A model generated the notes under the pieces. The model did no database searches and was not told the DNA's origin. It was given only the letters and a program-made list of their open reading frames with translations. Positions 9,159 through 16,821 of a DNA stretch of 64,000 nt are shown one piece after another (position 1 is the first letter of the stretch; each line of letters starts with the position of its first letter). The position numbers and the translations under genes were made by a program. The stretch comes from Streptomyces globosus (GTDB lineage Bacteria; Actinomycetota; Actinomycetes; Streptomycetales; Streptomycetaceae), in NCBI RefSeq assembly GCF_003325375.1, contig NZ_CP030862.1, forward strand, positions 4,405,501 through 4,469,500, given 5' to 3'.

Positions 9159-9326
9159 CCAGCGGACGGGGCGCCTGTGACGCGCCTGTGACAGTCGGGG
9201 GACACGGCGGTGAAGGTCCCGAGCCAGGCTTTTCCATAAGAGACAAAAGGGACATTCAGTAACGAGTCCCTCTGCTTCCGAGGACGTGAGCAGTGACGGC
9301 CGAGCCCATTCGGCGGAGGAAAAGCC

Positions 9327-9563
9327 ATGAGCCTCACACTCACCACCCCCACCGTGCACGACGAGACCACCGCCGCCGCCCTGGCCCCGCGTGAGCAGGA
9401 GACGCTGCGGCACATCGCCGCCGGGCGCACCTACCTCCAGACCGCCCGCCACATGGGCCTCTCCAAGCACACGGTCGACGCCTACCTGCGGCGGATCCGC
9501 GCCAAGCTGGGCGTCAACAGCACGGCGGAGCTGACCCGGCTGGCCATCGCCCTGGGGCTGTGA
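9327..9563 (+). CDS. solitary LuxR-type HTH protein
   Basis: This 78-residue protein is essentially one LuxR/GerE DNA-binding domain: PREQETLRHIAAGRTYLQTA, KHTVDAYLRRIRAKL and STAELTRLAIALGL fill residues 21-78. There is no receiver, PAS or ATPase sensor part. GGAGG precedes the ATG. An A/T-rich stretch at about 9230-9262 probably holds its promoter. It lies 168 bases after the phosphatase gene on the same strand but is probably separately transcribed. The effector or partner is unknown. Confidence 0.75.
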   Translation: MSLTLTTPTVHDETTAAALAPREQETLRHIAAGRTYLQTARHMGLSKHTVDAYLRRIRAKLGVNSTAELTRLAIALGL

Positions 9564-9613
9564 CGGCGGGGCGAGGGCGGCCCGCCGGCTGAAGCGGGAA
9601 GGGGTGAGGAGGA

Positions 9614-9635
9614 GGGGGCGGGGGCGGGGGCGGGG
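9614..9635 (+). other. G-quadruplex-forming tract between convergent genes
   Basis: Four runs of four or five guanines are separated by single cytosines on the plus strand, a textbook quadruplex pattern with one-base loops. It ends six bases before the stop codon of the convergent kinase gene and lies 51 bases beyond the LuxR-type gene's stop. It could act in transcription termination of either gene; this is inference. Confidence 0.5.
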
Positions 9636-9640
9636 TAAGG

Positions 9641-10651
9641 TCACGTCCCTCCGGGCGTGCCGCCGAAGACCGGCCGGGCCCACTCCGGCGGCTCCGGCGG
9701 CGGCCCGGGGGGCTCTTCCGTTCCGGCGGACTGCCCGTCATCGTGCCGGGGCCGTACGGGCGTCCCGGCGCCGGCGGTGGCGGCGCGCAGGGCCGCGACG
9801 AACTCCAGGCACGACCCGTACCGGTCCTCGGGCACCTTCGCGAGCCCCCTGGACAGCACCTCGTCGGCGGCGTCCGGGATCTCCGGCCGCCGCTCCGTCA
9901 GCGGCGGCGGCTGGTCGAACTGGTGGGCCCACAGCAGTGCGGCGTCCTCCTCGCGCTCGAACGGCGGCCCGCCCGCGAGGGTTTCGTAGACGACGCAGGC
10001 GAGGCTGTACTGGTCGCACCGGCCGTCCACAGGCCGTCCCGAGATCTGCTCCGGCGCCATGTAGTCGAGCGTCCCGACGAACTCCCCCTCCGTCGTGAAG
10101 CCGGTGAGCGACAGCGCCTTCTTCGTCAGGCCGAAGTCCGTCAGGTAGACGTGCTCGGGGTGCTCGCTGTCGGGGCCTGCGGCGACCAGGATGTTGCCCG
10201 GCTTGACGTCCCGGTGCACCAGGTCGTGCTCGTGGGCGGCGTCGAGCGCCGACGCCACCTGGGCGGCGATGCGCAGGGCCGTCGCGACGGGCAGCGGCCC
10301 CTCCCGGTCCAGCAGGGCCCGCAGGTCGGCCCCCGGGACGTACCTCATGGCGATGTACAGGACGCCGTCCGTCTCGCCGGCCTCGAAGATCGGCACGATG
10401 TGCGGGTGCTCGATCGACGCCGCCACGCGCGACTCGTGCGTGAACCGGCGCCGGAAGGTGTCGTCCCGGGCGCGCTCGGGGGCGATCAGCTTGAGCGCGA
10501 CCGTGCGGTCCAGGCGCAGGTCCTTGGCGCAGTAGACGACCGCCATGCCGCCGCGGCCGAGCATCCGCTCGACCCGGTAGCCGGCGATCTGCTTCCCGAT
10601 CAGGCCGGAGGGCTGACCCGCGTACACGCTCAGGCTCGACGGCGTGCCCAT
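9641..10651 (-). CDS. soluble PknB-like Ser/Thr protein kinase
   Basis: The 336-residue protein has a complete kinase domain at about residues 24-300: glycine loop LGRGGMAVVY (31-40), catalytic Lys54, Glu73, HRDVKPGN (146-153) with Asp148, and DFG at 172-174. The tail after about 300 is proline-rich and there is no membrane helix or PASTA repeat, so it is cytoplasmic. I chose the ATG at 10651 rather than the GTG at 10672 because a TAGACT -10 element ends seven bases upstream, which suggests a leaderless message. It faces the LuxR-type gene; the secreted glycine-rich genes lie upstream on the same strand. Substrates are unknown. Confidence 0.88.
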   Translation of the reverse strand: MGTPSSLSVYAGQPSGLIGKQIAGYRVERMLGRGGMAVVYCAKDLRLDRTVALKLIAPERARDDTFRRRFTHESRVAASIEHPHIVPIFEAGETDGVLYIAMRYVPGADLRALLDREGPLPVATALRIAAQVASALDAAHEHDLVHRDVKPGNILVAAGPDSEHPEHVYLTDFGLTKKALSLTGFTTEGEFVGTLDYMAPEQISGRPVDGRCDQYSLACVVYETLAGGPPFEREEDAALLWAHQFDQPPPLTERRPEIPDAADEVLSRGLAKVPEDRYGSCLEFVAALRAATAGAGTPVRPRHDDGQSAGTEEPPGPPPEPPEWARPVFGGTPGGT

Positions 10652-10658
10652 ACGGAAG

Positions 10659-10664
10659 AGTCTA
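10659..10664 (-). promoter_or_regulatory. -10 element for leaderless kinase transcript
   Basis: TAGACT on the minus strand ends seven bases before the ATG at 10651. This fits TANNNT with transcription beginning at the start codon. No ribosome site precedes that ATG. No clear -35 was identified. Confidence 0.4.
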
Positions 10665-10745
10665 TGCGGCACCTGTCGGGGGTGCCCCCGCGCGCGGGGG
10701 CGCCCCGGCCGGTGGGGGCCGGGGCGCCTGCATGAGGCGGCTCCT

Positions 10746-11192
10746 TCAGGAGCAGCGGAGGCTGCTGCCGTTCATCAGGGCGATCCAGTTGCCTTCGAGG
10801 TAGTGCTTCTTCCATGTGTCGAGCTGCTGGACGGGGATGTCGTACTGCCGGGCGATGTCCTTCTTGCGGGTGTCGGTGCCGTCGGCGAGGAGGGCCAAGA
10901 CGATGTGGACCTTGTCGGCGGGGTTGAGCTGGTCGGCGGGCTTGTCGGGGAGGGCTTCGAAGCGGAGGCAGCCGGGCTGTCCGGGCTTGCCGGGCTCGCC
11001 GGGCTGTCCGGGGGCGCCGCCCTTGCCGCCTTCGCCCCCCTTGCCGCCTTCGCCGCCGGCGGCGCAGTACGGGGGGAGCTGTCCGGCGGTGGCGGGGGGC
11101 GGGGCGGCGTGGGCGGAGCAGGCCGTGCCGGTGAGGAAGGCCAGGGAGGCCGCCGCGAGGATGAGGGGACGGTGCCAGGAGCTGGTGGACAT
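10746..11192 (-). CDS. secreted protein with short collagen-like Gly-rich segment
   Basis: The 148-residue protein has an N-terminal signal peptide (hydrophobic core about 9-22, likely cleavage after AHA near residue 29; a lipobox around Cys25 is poor). A Gly-X-Y-like stretch with GGEGGKGG and GQPGEPGKPGQPG covers about 46-74. The C-terminal part (about 80-148) is helical and contains DIARQYDIPVQQLDTWKKHY, which looks like a transposase-type helix-turn-helix rather than a typical secreted domain. It is 105 bases downstream of a second Gly-rich secreted gene in the same direction. Function unknown. Confidence 0.65.
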   Translation of the reverse strand: MSTSSWHRPLILAAASLAFLTGTACSAHAAPPPATAGQLPPYCAAGGEGGKGGEGGKGGAPGQPGEPGKPGQPGCLRFEALPDKPADQLNPADKVHIVLALLADGTDTRKKDIARQYDIPVQQLDTWKKHYLEGNWIALMNGSSLRCS

Positions 11193-11297
11193 GGGGTTCT
11201 CCGCCTCGGGGAAACGGGTGGGTGGGTGGGGGTGGAGCGGGGTGGAGGCCGGCGGCCTCCACCCCGCGGATCGGGTCAGGCTCGGTTCGGGCGCGGG

Positions 11298-11813
11298 TCA
11301 GAAGATGCTGCCGCCTCCCTTGCCGCCGGCGCCGCCGAGGCCGCCGAAGATGCCGAAGCCGCCGGAGCCGCCCTTGCCGCCGTCGCCGCCCTGGAAGACA
11401 CCGAAGCCGCCGTTGCCGCCCTTGCCGCCGTCGCCGCCAATGACGCCGCTGCCGCCCGCACCGCCGACGCCGCCGGCGCCGCCGAGGAGGCCGCTGCCGC
11501 CGTCGCCGCCGCTGCCGCCCGCACCGCCGACGCCGGTGACGCTGCCGCCGCCGGCGCCGCCGGCGCCGCCACCGCCGCCGACCAGGCCGGACCCTCCGGC
11601 CCCGCCGTCGCCTCCGGCGCCTCCGGCGGCCGGGAGCGCGGACGCCACCTGGGCGGGCATCGGGGCGGCCGAAGCGGTGGCCGCGGGCAGGAGGACCCCG
11701 CCGGTGACGACCGCGGCCGAGGCGGCCAGCGTCGCGAGACGGAGGCTGCGCCGCCTGGGGCGCACGGAGCCGGTGGCGGTGGCGGTGGCGGCGTTCTGCA
11801 TGGTGCGGTTCAT
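11298..11813 (-). CDS. secreted PGRS-like glycine-rich protein
   Basis: The 171-residue protein starts at an ATG preceded by AGGAGA. A signal peptide covers about residues 1-50 (arginine-rich start, hydrophobic 27-46, cleavage near ASA). Almost everything after residue 63 is Gly-Gly-X triplets with Ala, Asp, Ser and Lys (GGAGGDGG, GGDGGKGG), recalling mycobacterial PE_PGRS tails and collagen-like spore or surface proteins but without a PE domain. The repeat is also visible in DNA as GCCGCC-based near-repeats. It probably coats the cell surface; this is inference. No lipobox, sortase signal or other anchor is seen. Confidence 0.65.
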   Translation of the reverse strand: MNRTMQNAATATATGSVRPRRRSLRLATLAASAAVVTGGVLLPAATASAAPMPAQVASALPAAGGAGGDGGAGGSGLVGGGGGAGGAGGGSVTGVGGAGGSGGDGGSGLLGGAGGVGGAGGSGVIGGDGGKGGNGGFGVFQGGDGGKGGSGGFGIFGGLGGAGGKGGGSIF

Positions 11814-12061
11814 GGGATTCTCCTGCCGTGTTCCGGGGATGGGTGCTCTCTCGGTGCGGCCCTTGCGGGGAATCAGGGAGGGTCCCGGTCCTTGGGGGGC
11901 TTCCCTCGCTCCGGTGGGGGCGCACAACCAGTAGGCCCGAGACGCCCCGCCCCGGACACGTTCCGGAAACTCGGGGCTTGACAGCCCGGGAAGGGCCCCG
12001 CTCGACGAAACCGCACTGCGGTGCGGGGCATACCGGTCCGGCCGCCGGGCAGCCGCAGCGT

Positions 12062-12709
12062 ATGACCGCACTCGTCCTGCTGCCCGGGGTCTACCGCCCC
12101 CAGGCCGACACCCGGCTCCTGGCCCAGGCCCTGGACGCCGAACCGATAGCGCCGGGGAGCCGCGTCCTCGAAGTGGGCACCGGCAGCGGCGTCCTCGCCC
12201 TGCTGGCCGCCGCCCGCGGGGCCGCCGTCACCGCCGTCGACGTGTCGTGGCCGGCCGTGCGGACCGCCCGCCTCAACGCCCACCGGGCCCGGCTGCCCGT
12301 TCGTGTGGAGCTGGCCGACGCGGCGACGTGCGCGCCCAGCCGCCGCTTCGACCTCGTCGTCAGCAACCCCCCGTACGTGCCCGCGCGCAGCAGCCGCGGC
12401 TCCGGCCCGGCGTTGGCCTGGGACGCCGGCGCCGACGGCCGCGCGGTCGTCGACCGGATCTGCGCGCGGGCCGCTCGGCTGCTGCGGCCCGGCGGCGTCC
12501 TGCTGCTGGTGCACTCGGCGCTGTGCGGGGCGGCCACCACCGTGGCGAAGCTCCGGTCGGAGGGCCTGGCGGCCCGCATCGTGCTGCGGGCGGACGTCCC
12601 CTGGGGGCCCGTCCTGTCGTCCCGCAGGTCGTGGCTGCACGAGCGCGGCCTGGCGCCCGCAACGGCAACGAGGGAGAAACTGGTGGTGATCCGTGCCGAA
12701 CGCCCCTGA
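12062..12709 (+). CDS. HemK/PrmC-like class I methyltransferase
   Basis: The 215-residue protein has the SAM-binding motif EVGTGSG (37-43), acidic loop AVDVS (58-62) and NPPY at 102-105, the signature of N5-glutamine and N6-adenine methyltransferases. It lacks the N-terminal substrate domain of PrmC and resembles the short HemK2-type. The ATG at 12062 is the first in a plausible context, although no strong ribosome site is present. Its end overlaps the CDGSH gene by 17 bases, and two further genes follow, so it heads an operon. Whether it methylates a protein or a small molecule is not known. Confidence 0.78.
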   Translation: MTALVLLPGVYRPQADTRLLAQALDAEPIAPGSRVLEVGTGSGVLALLAAARGAAVTAVDVSWPAVRTARLNAHRARLPVRVELADAATCAPSRRFDLVVSNPPYVPARSSRGSGPALAWDAGADGRAVVDRICARAARLLRPGGVLLLVHSALCGAATTVAKLRSEGLAARIVLRADVPWGPVLSSRRSWLHERGLAPATATREKLVVIRAERP

Positions 12710-12899
12710 GCCCCGCACCCCCCGGCGCGTCCTGGTCGACCCGCACGGGCCGGTCCTCGTCGAGGGCCCCGTCGAGGTCGAGACGCCCGACGGGATCCGG
12801 CGCAGCGACCGCTTCATGGTCGCCCTGTGCACCTGCCGGCGCAGCCGGACCCTCCCGTGGTGCGACACCAGCCACCGGCCCCGGGAGCGGCGCCGGTGA
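12693..12899 (+). CDS. CDGSH-type iron-sulphur protein
   Basis: The 68-residue protein carries the CDGSH signature: Cys46, Cys48, Cys57 and His61 in the pattern CxCxxSxxxPxCDxxH, which binds a redox-active [2Fe-2S] cluster with three Cys and one His. The central CDGSH is CDTSH here. It starts with GTG inside the methyltransferase gene and its stop overlaps the next gene's start as GTGA. Tight coupling suggests it passes electrons to the downstream diiron-type enzyme (inference). Confidence 0.85.
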   Translation: MPNAPEPRTPRRVLVDPHGPVLVEGPVEVETPDGIRRSDRFMVALCTCRRSRTLPWCDTSHRPRERRR

Positions 12900-13924
12900 G
12901 CGCCGTCGGACCCGCGGAGGCCGCCTGGTACGCCGAACCCCGCGGCGAGGTGTCGGCGGCGCTGGCGGACTGCCTGCGCCACGGGCGGGAGGCGCCGCCC
13001 GGCCTGGAGCGGGCCGCCGGCGGCCCGGCTGTCGACCCGTGGGGCGACGACCTCCACTTCGCCCTTTACCTGCTGTACGAGCTGCACTACCGGGGACTTG
13101 ACGGGGTGTCGGACGACAGGGAGTGGGATCCGGGGCTGCTGGGCGTGCGCGCCGCCCTCGAACAGTGCTTCCTGGCCGCCCTTCGGGAAGCGGTGCCGTC
13201 CCCGCGGACCGTCGAGGAGTCGTTCGGCCCGCTGCTGACGACACCCTCCGACCGGGCCGGCGGGGTCAGCGGCCTCATCGCGGGGACAGGCGGGCTGTGG
13301 CGGGCCCGCGAGTACGCCGTCCTCCGCTCCCCGTACCACCTGAAGGAGGCCGACCCGCACGCCTGGGCCATCCCTCGGCTGACCGGGCGGGCCAAGGCCG
13401 CGTTCGTCGCCATCGAGTACGACGAGTTCGGCGCGGGCCGTGCCGAGGCCGTCCACGCCCGGCTGTTCGCCGACCTGATGGAGGACCTCGGCCTGGGCGC
13501 CGGCTACAACCGCTACCTGCCGGCCGTTCCCGCCGCCGCGCTGGCCACCGTCAACCTGATGTCCCTGTTCGGGCTGCACCGGGCCTGGCGGGCCGCGCTC
13601 GTCGGCCACTTCGCCTGCGTGGAGACCACGTCGTCCCCGGGGTCCGCCCGCATGGCCGACGCCCTCGCCGCCTGCGGGGCCGGTCCGGCCGCGATCCGCT
13701 TCTACACCGAGCACGTCACCGCGGACGCCGTGCACGAGCAGATCGTCCGCCGGGAGGTCATCGGCGGGCTCCTGGAGGACGATCCGGCGCTGGAGCCGCG
13801 GATCGCGTTCGGCTGCGACGCGACGGTCCTGTTGGAGGACCGCCTCGCCGACCACATCCTGACCGCCTGGACGAACGGGCGCAGCGCGCTGCGGCACCCG
13901 CTGCCGCAGCCGGTCGCCGCCTGA
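12896..13924 (+). CDS. haem-oxygenase-like diiron oxidase family protein
   Basis: The 342-residue protein fits the 'iron-containing redox enzyme' group, whose members (UndA, SznF central domain) use a labile diiron site and O2. Candidate ligands lie in three helices: YELHYRG (Glu62/His64), EYDEFGAGRAEAVHARLF (about 176-193) and FYTEHVTADAVHEQIV (about 263-278). The GTG start overlaps the CDGSH stop (GTGA). An additional N-terminal region of about 50 residues precedes the first motif. Electrons may come from the CDGSH protein; substrate and chemistry are unknown. The family call is from motif memory, not a search. Confidence 0.75.
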   Translation: MSAVGPAEAAWYAEPRGEVSAALADCLRHGREAPPGLERAAGGPAVDPWGDDLHFALYLLYELHYRGLDGVSDDREWDPGLLGVRAALEQCFLAALREAVPSPRTVEESFGPLLTTPSDRAGGVSGLIAGTGGLWRAREYAVLRSPYHLKEADPHAWAIPRLTGRAKAAFVAIEYDEFGAGRAEAVHARLFADLMEDLGLGAGYNRYLPAVPAAALATVNLMSLFGLHRAWRAALVGHFACVETTSSPGSARMADALAACGAGPAAIRFYTEHVTADAVHEQIVRREVIGGLLEDDPALEPRIAFGCDATVLLEDRLADHILTAWTNGRSALRHPLPQPVAA

Positions 13925-13949
13925 GGGCCAGCCCCCGAGGAGGAACGTC

Positions 13950-15137
13950 ATGCGCGCACTGACCTGGCAGGGCCGGGAGGACGTCCGGATCGCGGACGTC
14001 CCCGACCCCCGCATCGAGGAGCCCTCCGACATCGTGGTCAAGGTGACGTCGACCGGGATCTGCGGCTCCGACCTGCACCTGTACGCCGTCCTCGGCGCGT
14101 ACATCGACCGCGGGGACGTCCTCGGCCACGAGGCGATGGGCGTCGTCGAGGAGACCGGTCCCGAGGTGGGCACCCTGCGCCGCGGGGACCGGGTGGTGGT
14201 GCCGTTCAACATCTCCTGCGGCGCCTGTTTCATGTGCGACCAGGGCCTCCAGTCGCAGTGCGAGACCACGCAGGTCCGCGAGTACGGCAAGGGCGCGGCG
14301 CTGTTCGGCTACACCAAGCTGTACGGGCAGGTCCCGGGCGGGCAGGCCGAGTACCTGCGGGTGCCGTTCGGGGACACCCTGCCGGTGAAGGTCCCGCACG
14401 GGCCGCCGGACGAGCGGTTCGTGTACCTCTCCGACGTCCTGCCGACCGCATGGCAGGCCGTGGAGTACGCCGGGGTGCCGAACGCGGGGACCGTCGCGGT
14501 GCTCGGGCTGGGCCCCATCGGCCAGATGTGCTGCCGGATCGCCCGGCACCGCGGGGCCCGCCTCGTCATCGGGATCGACCTGGTCGACGAGCGCCTGCAG
14601 CGGGCCCGCGAGCACGGCGCCCACACCCTGGACCTGCGGCAGCACTCGGGAGACGCCCTCGTCGAGGCGGTCCGCGACCTGACCGACGGGCGGGGCGCGG
14701 ACGCCGTCATCGACGCCGTCGGCATGGAGGCCCACGGCAGCAGCGTCGCCGCCCTCGCCCAGAAGGCCACCGCCGTCCTCCCCGACGCGCTGGCCCGGCC
14801 GCTGCTGGAACACGCGGGCATCGACCGGCTGGAAGCCCTGCACACCGCCATCGAACTGGTGCGGCGCGGCGGCACGATCTCGGTGTCCGGGGTCTACGGG
14901 GGCGCCGTCGACCCGATGCCGATGCTCACCCTGTTCGACAAGCAGATCCAGCTGCGCATGGGACAGGCCAACGTCCGCGCGTGGACCGACGACATCCTGC
15001 CGCTGCTCACCGACGCCGACCCGCTGGGCGTCGAGGGCTTCGCCACGCACGTCCTGCCCTTGGAGGAGGGGCCCGACGCGTACGCCCGCTTCCAGGCGAA
15101 GAAGGACGGCATGGTCAAGACCCTCCTCACCCCCTGA
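13950..15137 (+). CDS. zinc-dependent alcohol dehydrogenase (glutathione-independent FDH-like)
   Basis: This 395-residue medium-chain dehydrogenase has catalytic zinc ligands Cys38 and His60-Glu61, a structural four-cysteine loop at about 92-107 (SCGACFMCDQGLQSQC) and a Rossmann motif GLGPIGQM near 185. The insert around residues 240-275 and overall length match the FdhA-like glutathione-independent formaldehyde/alcohol dehydrogenases. GAGGAGG sits before the ATG and the gene begins 25 bases after the diiron enzyme, so it may be co-transcribed. It would oxidise an aldehyde or alcohol with NAD+ in the cytoplasm. It overlaps the convergent dehydrogenase gene by 11 bases. Confidence 0.82.
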   Translation: MRALTWQGREDVRIADVPDPRIEEPSDIVVKVTSTGICGSDLHLYAVLGAYIDRGDVLGHEAMGVVEETGPEVGTLRRGDRVVVPFNISCGACFMCDQGLQSQCETTQVREYGKGAALFGYTKLYGQVPGGQAEYLRVPFGDTLPVKVPHGPPDERFVYLSDVLPTAWQAVEYAGVPNAGTVAVLGLGPIGQMCCRIARHRGARLVIGIDLVDERLQRAREHGAHTLDLRQHSGDALVEAVRDLTDGRGADAVIDAVGMEAHGSSVAALAQKATAVLPDALARPLLEHAGIDRLEALHTAIELVRRGGTISVSGVYGGAVDPMPMLTLFDKQIQLRMGQANVRAWTDDILPLLTDADPLGVEGFATHVLPLEEGPDAYARFQAKKDGMVKTLLTP

Positions 15138-16131
15138 GGGAGCCGCCGCCGGGCGCCGGCCGGTGCAGGGTGACGCCGTGCTCGGCGAGGGACTCGGGGA
15201 GGCGGGCGAACACGGGCAGCTCCTCGATGTGGTGCACGCCGGCCGGCAGGGCCCCGCCGAGGAGTTCCGCGGTGACGTGGGCGGCGACCAGGCCCGTGAC
15301 CCGGCTCTGCGCCCGGCCGGTGAGCGCGTACGCGCAGTGGCGGCTTCCGCGGTGGGCGTCGGCCCGTACCGCGAAACCGTCTCCTCCGAGGTGGATGCGG
15401 CGGAACGCCGCGTTCAGTGCGCGGCGCACTGCGGGCCGGCGGGCGGCCCGCCTCAGCCCGAACAGGGCGGCGGTCAGCGGCCGCGAGTCGAGGCAGAGGC
15501 GGGTGGCCACGCGGGGCGTGCCGAGGGTGCGGGGCAGCGTGTACTGGTCGGAGAAGGGGAAGGCGTACGCGGTGCGCGACCCGAACCCGGGCAGGGCGGT
15601 GCGCAGCGGGCCGGCGGCCGGGGGTGCGGCGAGGTGGTCGACCGTCCAGCGGACGGCGTCGGCGCCGTGGCGTTCGCCGCTGCCCAGCAGGACCGTCAGG
15701 TCGATGCGTTCGGCACCGCCGACATCCTCGTGCGCGCGCCGGGCGAGCAGGTTCGTCAGTCCGGGGGCCACGCCGACGCTGAGCACGGCCGTCGCGCCCG
15801 ACGCTGCCGCCAGGGGGTGCAGGCCGGCCACGTCGTCGAGGAGCCGGCGGGTGGCGCCCACGTCGACGAGGCCGGTGCCGCGCTCCAGGCAGGCGCGGGC
15901 GGCGGCACCGTCGGGGGGCTCCACGCACATCACGGCAGCGGCCACGTCGCCGAGGCCGTCCAGCGTGCGCCCGAATCCGGCCGGGTCGCCGACGTCGGCG
16001 CGGACGCCGCCCAGCCGTGCCGCCTTCGCGGCGTCGCGGCCGGCGATGACGACGCGGCCGGGGAAACGGCTTTCGAGGGCGGAGGCGGCCGCGCTGCCGA
16101 CGGCGCGGGCGGGGGCCTGCGCGGCGGCCAC
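15127..16131 (-). CDS. saccharopine-dehydrogenase-like protein, N-terminus eroded
   Basis: The 334-residue frame shows the saccharopine dehydrogenase NADP-binding fold from about residue 11 on (VGSAAASAL, GRVVIAGRDAAKAARLGG, VMCVEPPDGAAARACLERGTGLVDVGA). The glycine-rich dinucleotide loop that should open the protein is missing: the first residues from the only available start (GTG at 16131) read AAAQAPARAVG. Directly upstream, on the other strand, lies the tail of a TetR gene. The start region was probably lost by a deletion, so the protein may be inactive or untranslated. No ribosome site is seen before the GTG. Confidence 0.6.
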   Translation of the reverse strand: MAAAQAPARAVGSAAASALESRFPGRVVIAGRDAAKAARLGGVRADVGDPAGFGRTLDGLGDVAAAVMCVEPPDGAAARACLERGTGLVDVGATRRLLDDVAGLHPLAAASGATAVLSVGVAPGLTNLLARRAHEDVGGAERIDLTVLLGSGERHGADAVRWTVDHLAAPPAAGPLRTALPGFGSRTAYAFPFSDQYTLPRTLGTPRVATRLCLDSRPLTAALFGLRRAARRPAVRRALNAAFRRIHLGGDGFAVRADAHRGSRHCAYALTGRAQSRVTGLVAAHVTAELLGGALPAGVHHIEELPVFARLPESLAEHGVTLHRPAPGGGSLRG

Positions 16132-16138
16132 GACGCGG

Positions 16139-16272
16139 ACTCCGCGGCGGACGCCGCCCTGGCCGTCCTCGGCCCGGAGACCTACGGCCTGCTCGTCGGA
16201 CGGCGCGGCTGGACCCCGGACCGCTGGGAGCGGTGGGCGGCGGACAGCCTGGTCCGCCAGCTCCTCCCCTGA
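16139..16272 (+). pseudogene. C-terminal remnant of a TetR-family regulator
   Basis: About 44 codons (DSAADAALAVLGPETYG... to DSLVRQLLP, stop at 16270-16272) look like the last helices of a TetR/AcrR ligand-binding domain. Nothing resembling a TetR DNA-binding domain lies upstream; that space is the antisense of the dehydrogenase. The open frame that continues leftwards to 15163 is a shadow. Together with the eroded dehydrogenase start this marks a deletion between two divergent genes. The family call rests on a short segment. Confidence 0.5.
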
Positions 16273-16281
16273 GTCGGCGGC

Positions 16282-16497
16282 TCAGGTGTTCGGCGGCGCC
16301 TGGCTGATGTCCGCCAGGGCGGAGGAGCCGTCTCTGCCGATGGCCAGGTCGCCCAGGGACACGACGCCCACGGGGCTGCCGCCCTCCGTCACGGGCAGGC
16401 GGCGCAGCGCGCGGGAGCGCATCAGGTCGACGGCCTTGTCGATGTCGTCGTCGGGGCCGACGGTGACCAGGTCCGGGCTGCACACGTCGGCCGGATG
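16282..16497 (-). pseudogene. C-terminal half of a CBS-pair protein
   Basis: The frame ending at 16282 encodes ADVCSPDLVTVGPDDDID, then AVDLMRSRALRRLPVTEGG and GVVSLGDLAIGRD. This is the second CBS motif and tail of the roughly 140-residue streptomycete CBS-pair proteins. The first CBS motif and the start are absent: upstream of about 16497 the frame becomes the antisense of the next gene. No start with a ribosome site is visible near the break. It is a truncated, probably non-functional gene. Confidence 0.65.
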
Positions 16498-16596
16498 CGG
16501 TTTGGGGGGGCGCGTACGGGGACAGCCGCCTGGTGGCCACCGGACCGGCACGGGCCGGAGCAAGCCGGGTGGAGCCGGGGCGAGGAGCGTGCGGCG

Positions 16597-16821
16597 ATGA
16601 ACGGCGACAGGCGGGGCGGCGGCATGGGCGACAAGGAGCAGGCGCCGGGCAAGGGGCGCGAGGAGCAGGTCGGCGACCGCTCGCCGGACGCGGACCCGCC
16701 GCATCCGGCCGGGACGCCGCGCGACTCCGGCGACACGGCCCTGGACCGGAGGCGCAGGGACGACGCGACCTCCGGACAGGACCCGGACCGGCAGGGCCCG
16801 GACCGGCACGGCGGCCGCTGA
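16597..16821 (+). CDS. small hydrophilic protein
   Basis: The 74-residue protein starts with an ATG preceded by GAGGAG. It is almost entirely charged or small residues (Arg, Asp, Glu, Gly, Pro), with KGREEQVGD near residue 20 and RRRRDD near 55, and is predicted to be disordered. It has no signal peptide or recognised domain and is not a CsbD protein, though its composition recalls stress-related small proteins. It begins next to the broken CBS gene. Confidence 0.45.
   Translation: MNGDRRGGGMGDKEQAPGKGREEQVGDRSPDADPPHPAGTPRDSGDTALDRRRRDDATSGQDPDRQGPDRHGGR

Noticed and set aside
11298..11640. Regular GCCGCC-rich short repeats considered as a CRISPR or minisatellite array
   Set aside because: They are the codons of Gly-Gly-X triplets in a secreted protein; there are no equal-length unique spacers.
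15163..16140. Plus-strand frame continuing leftwards from the TetR remnant, considered as a full-length gene
   Set aside because: Only the last ~44 codons look like protein; the rest is the antisense of the dehydrogenase and resembles no family.
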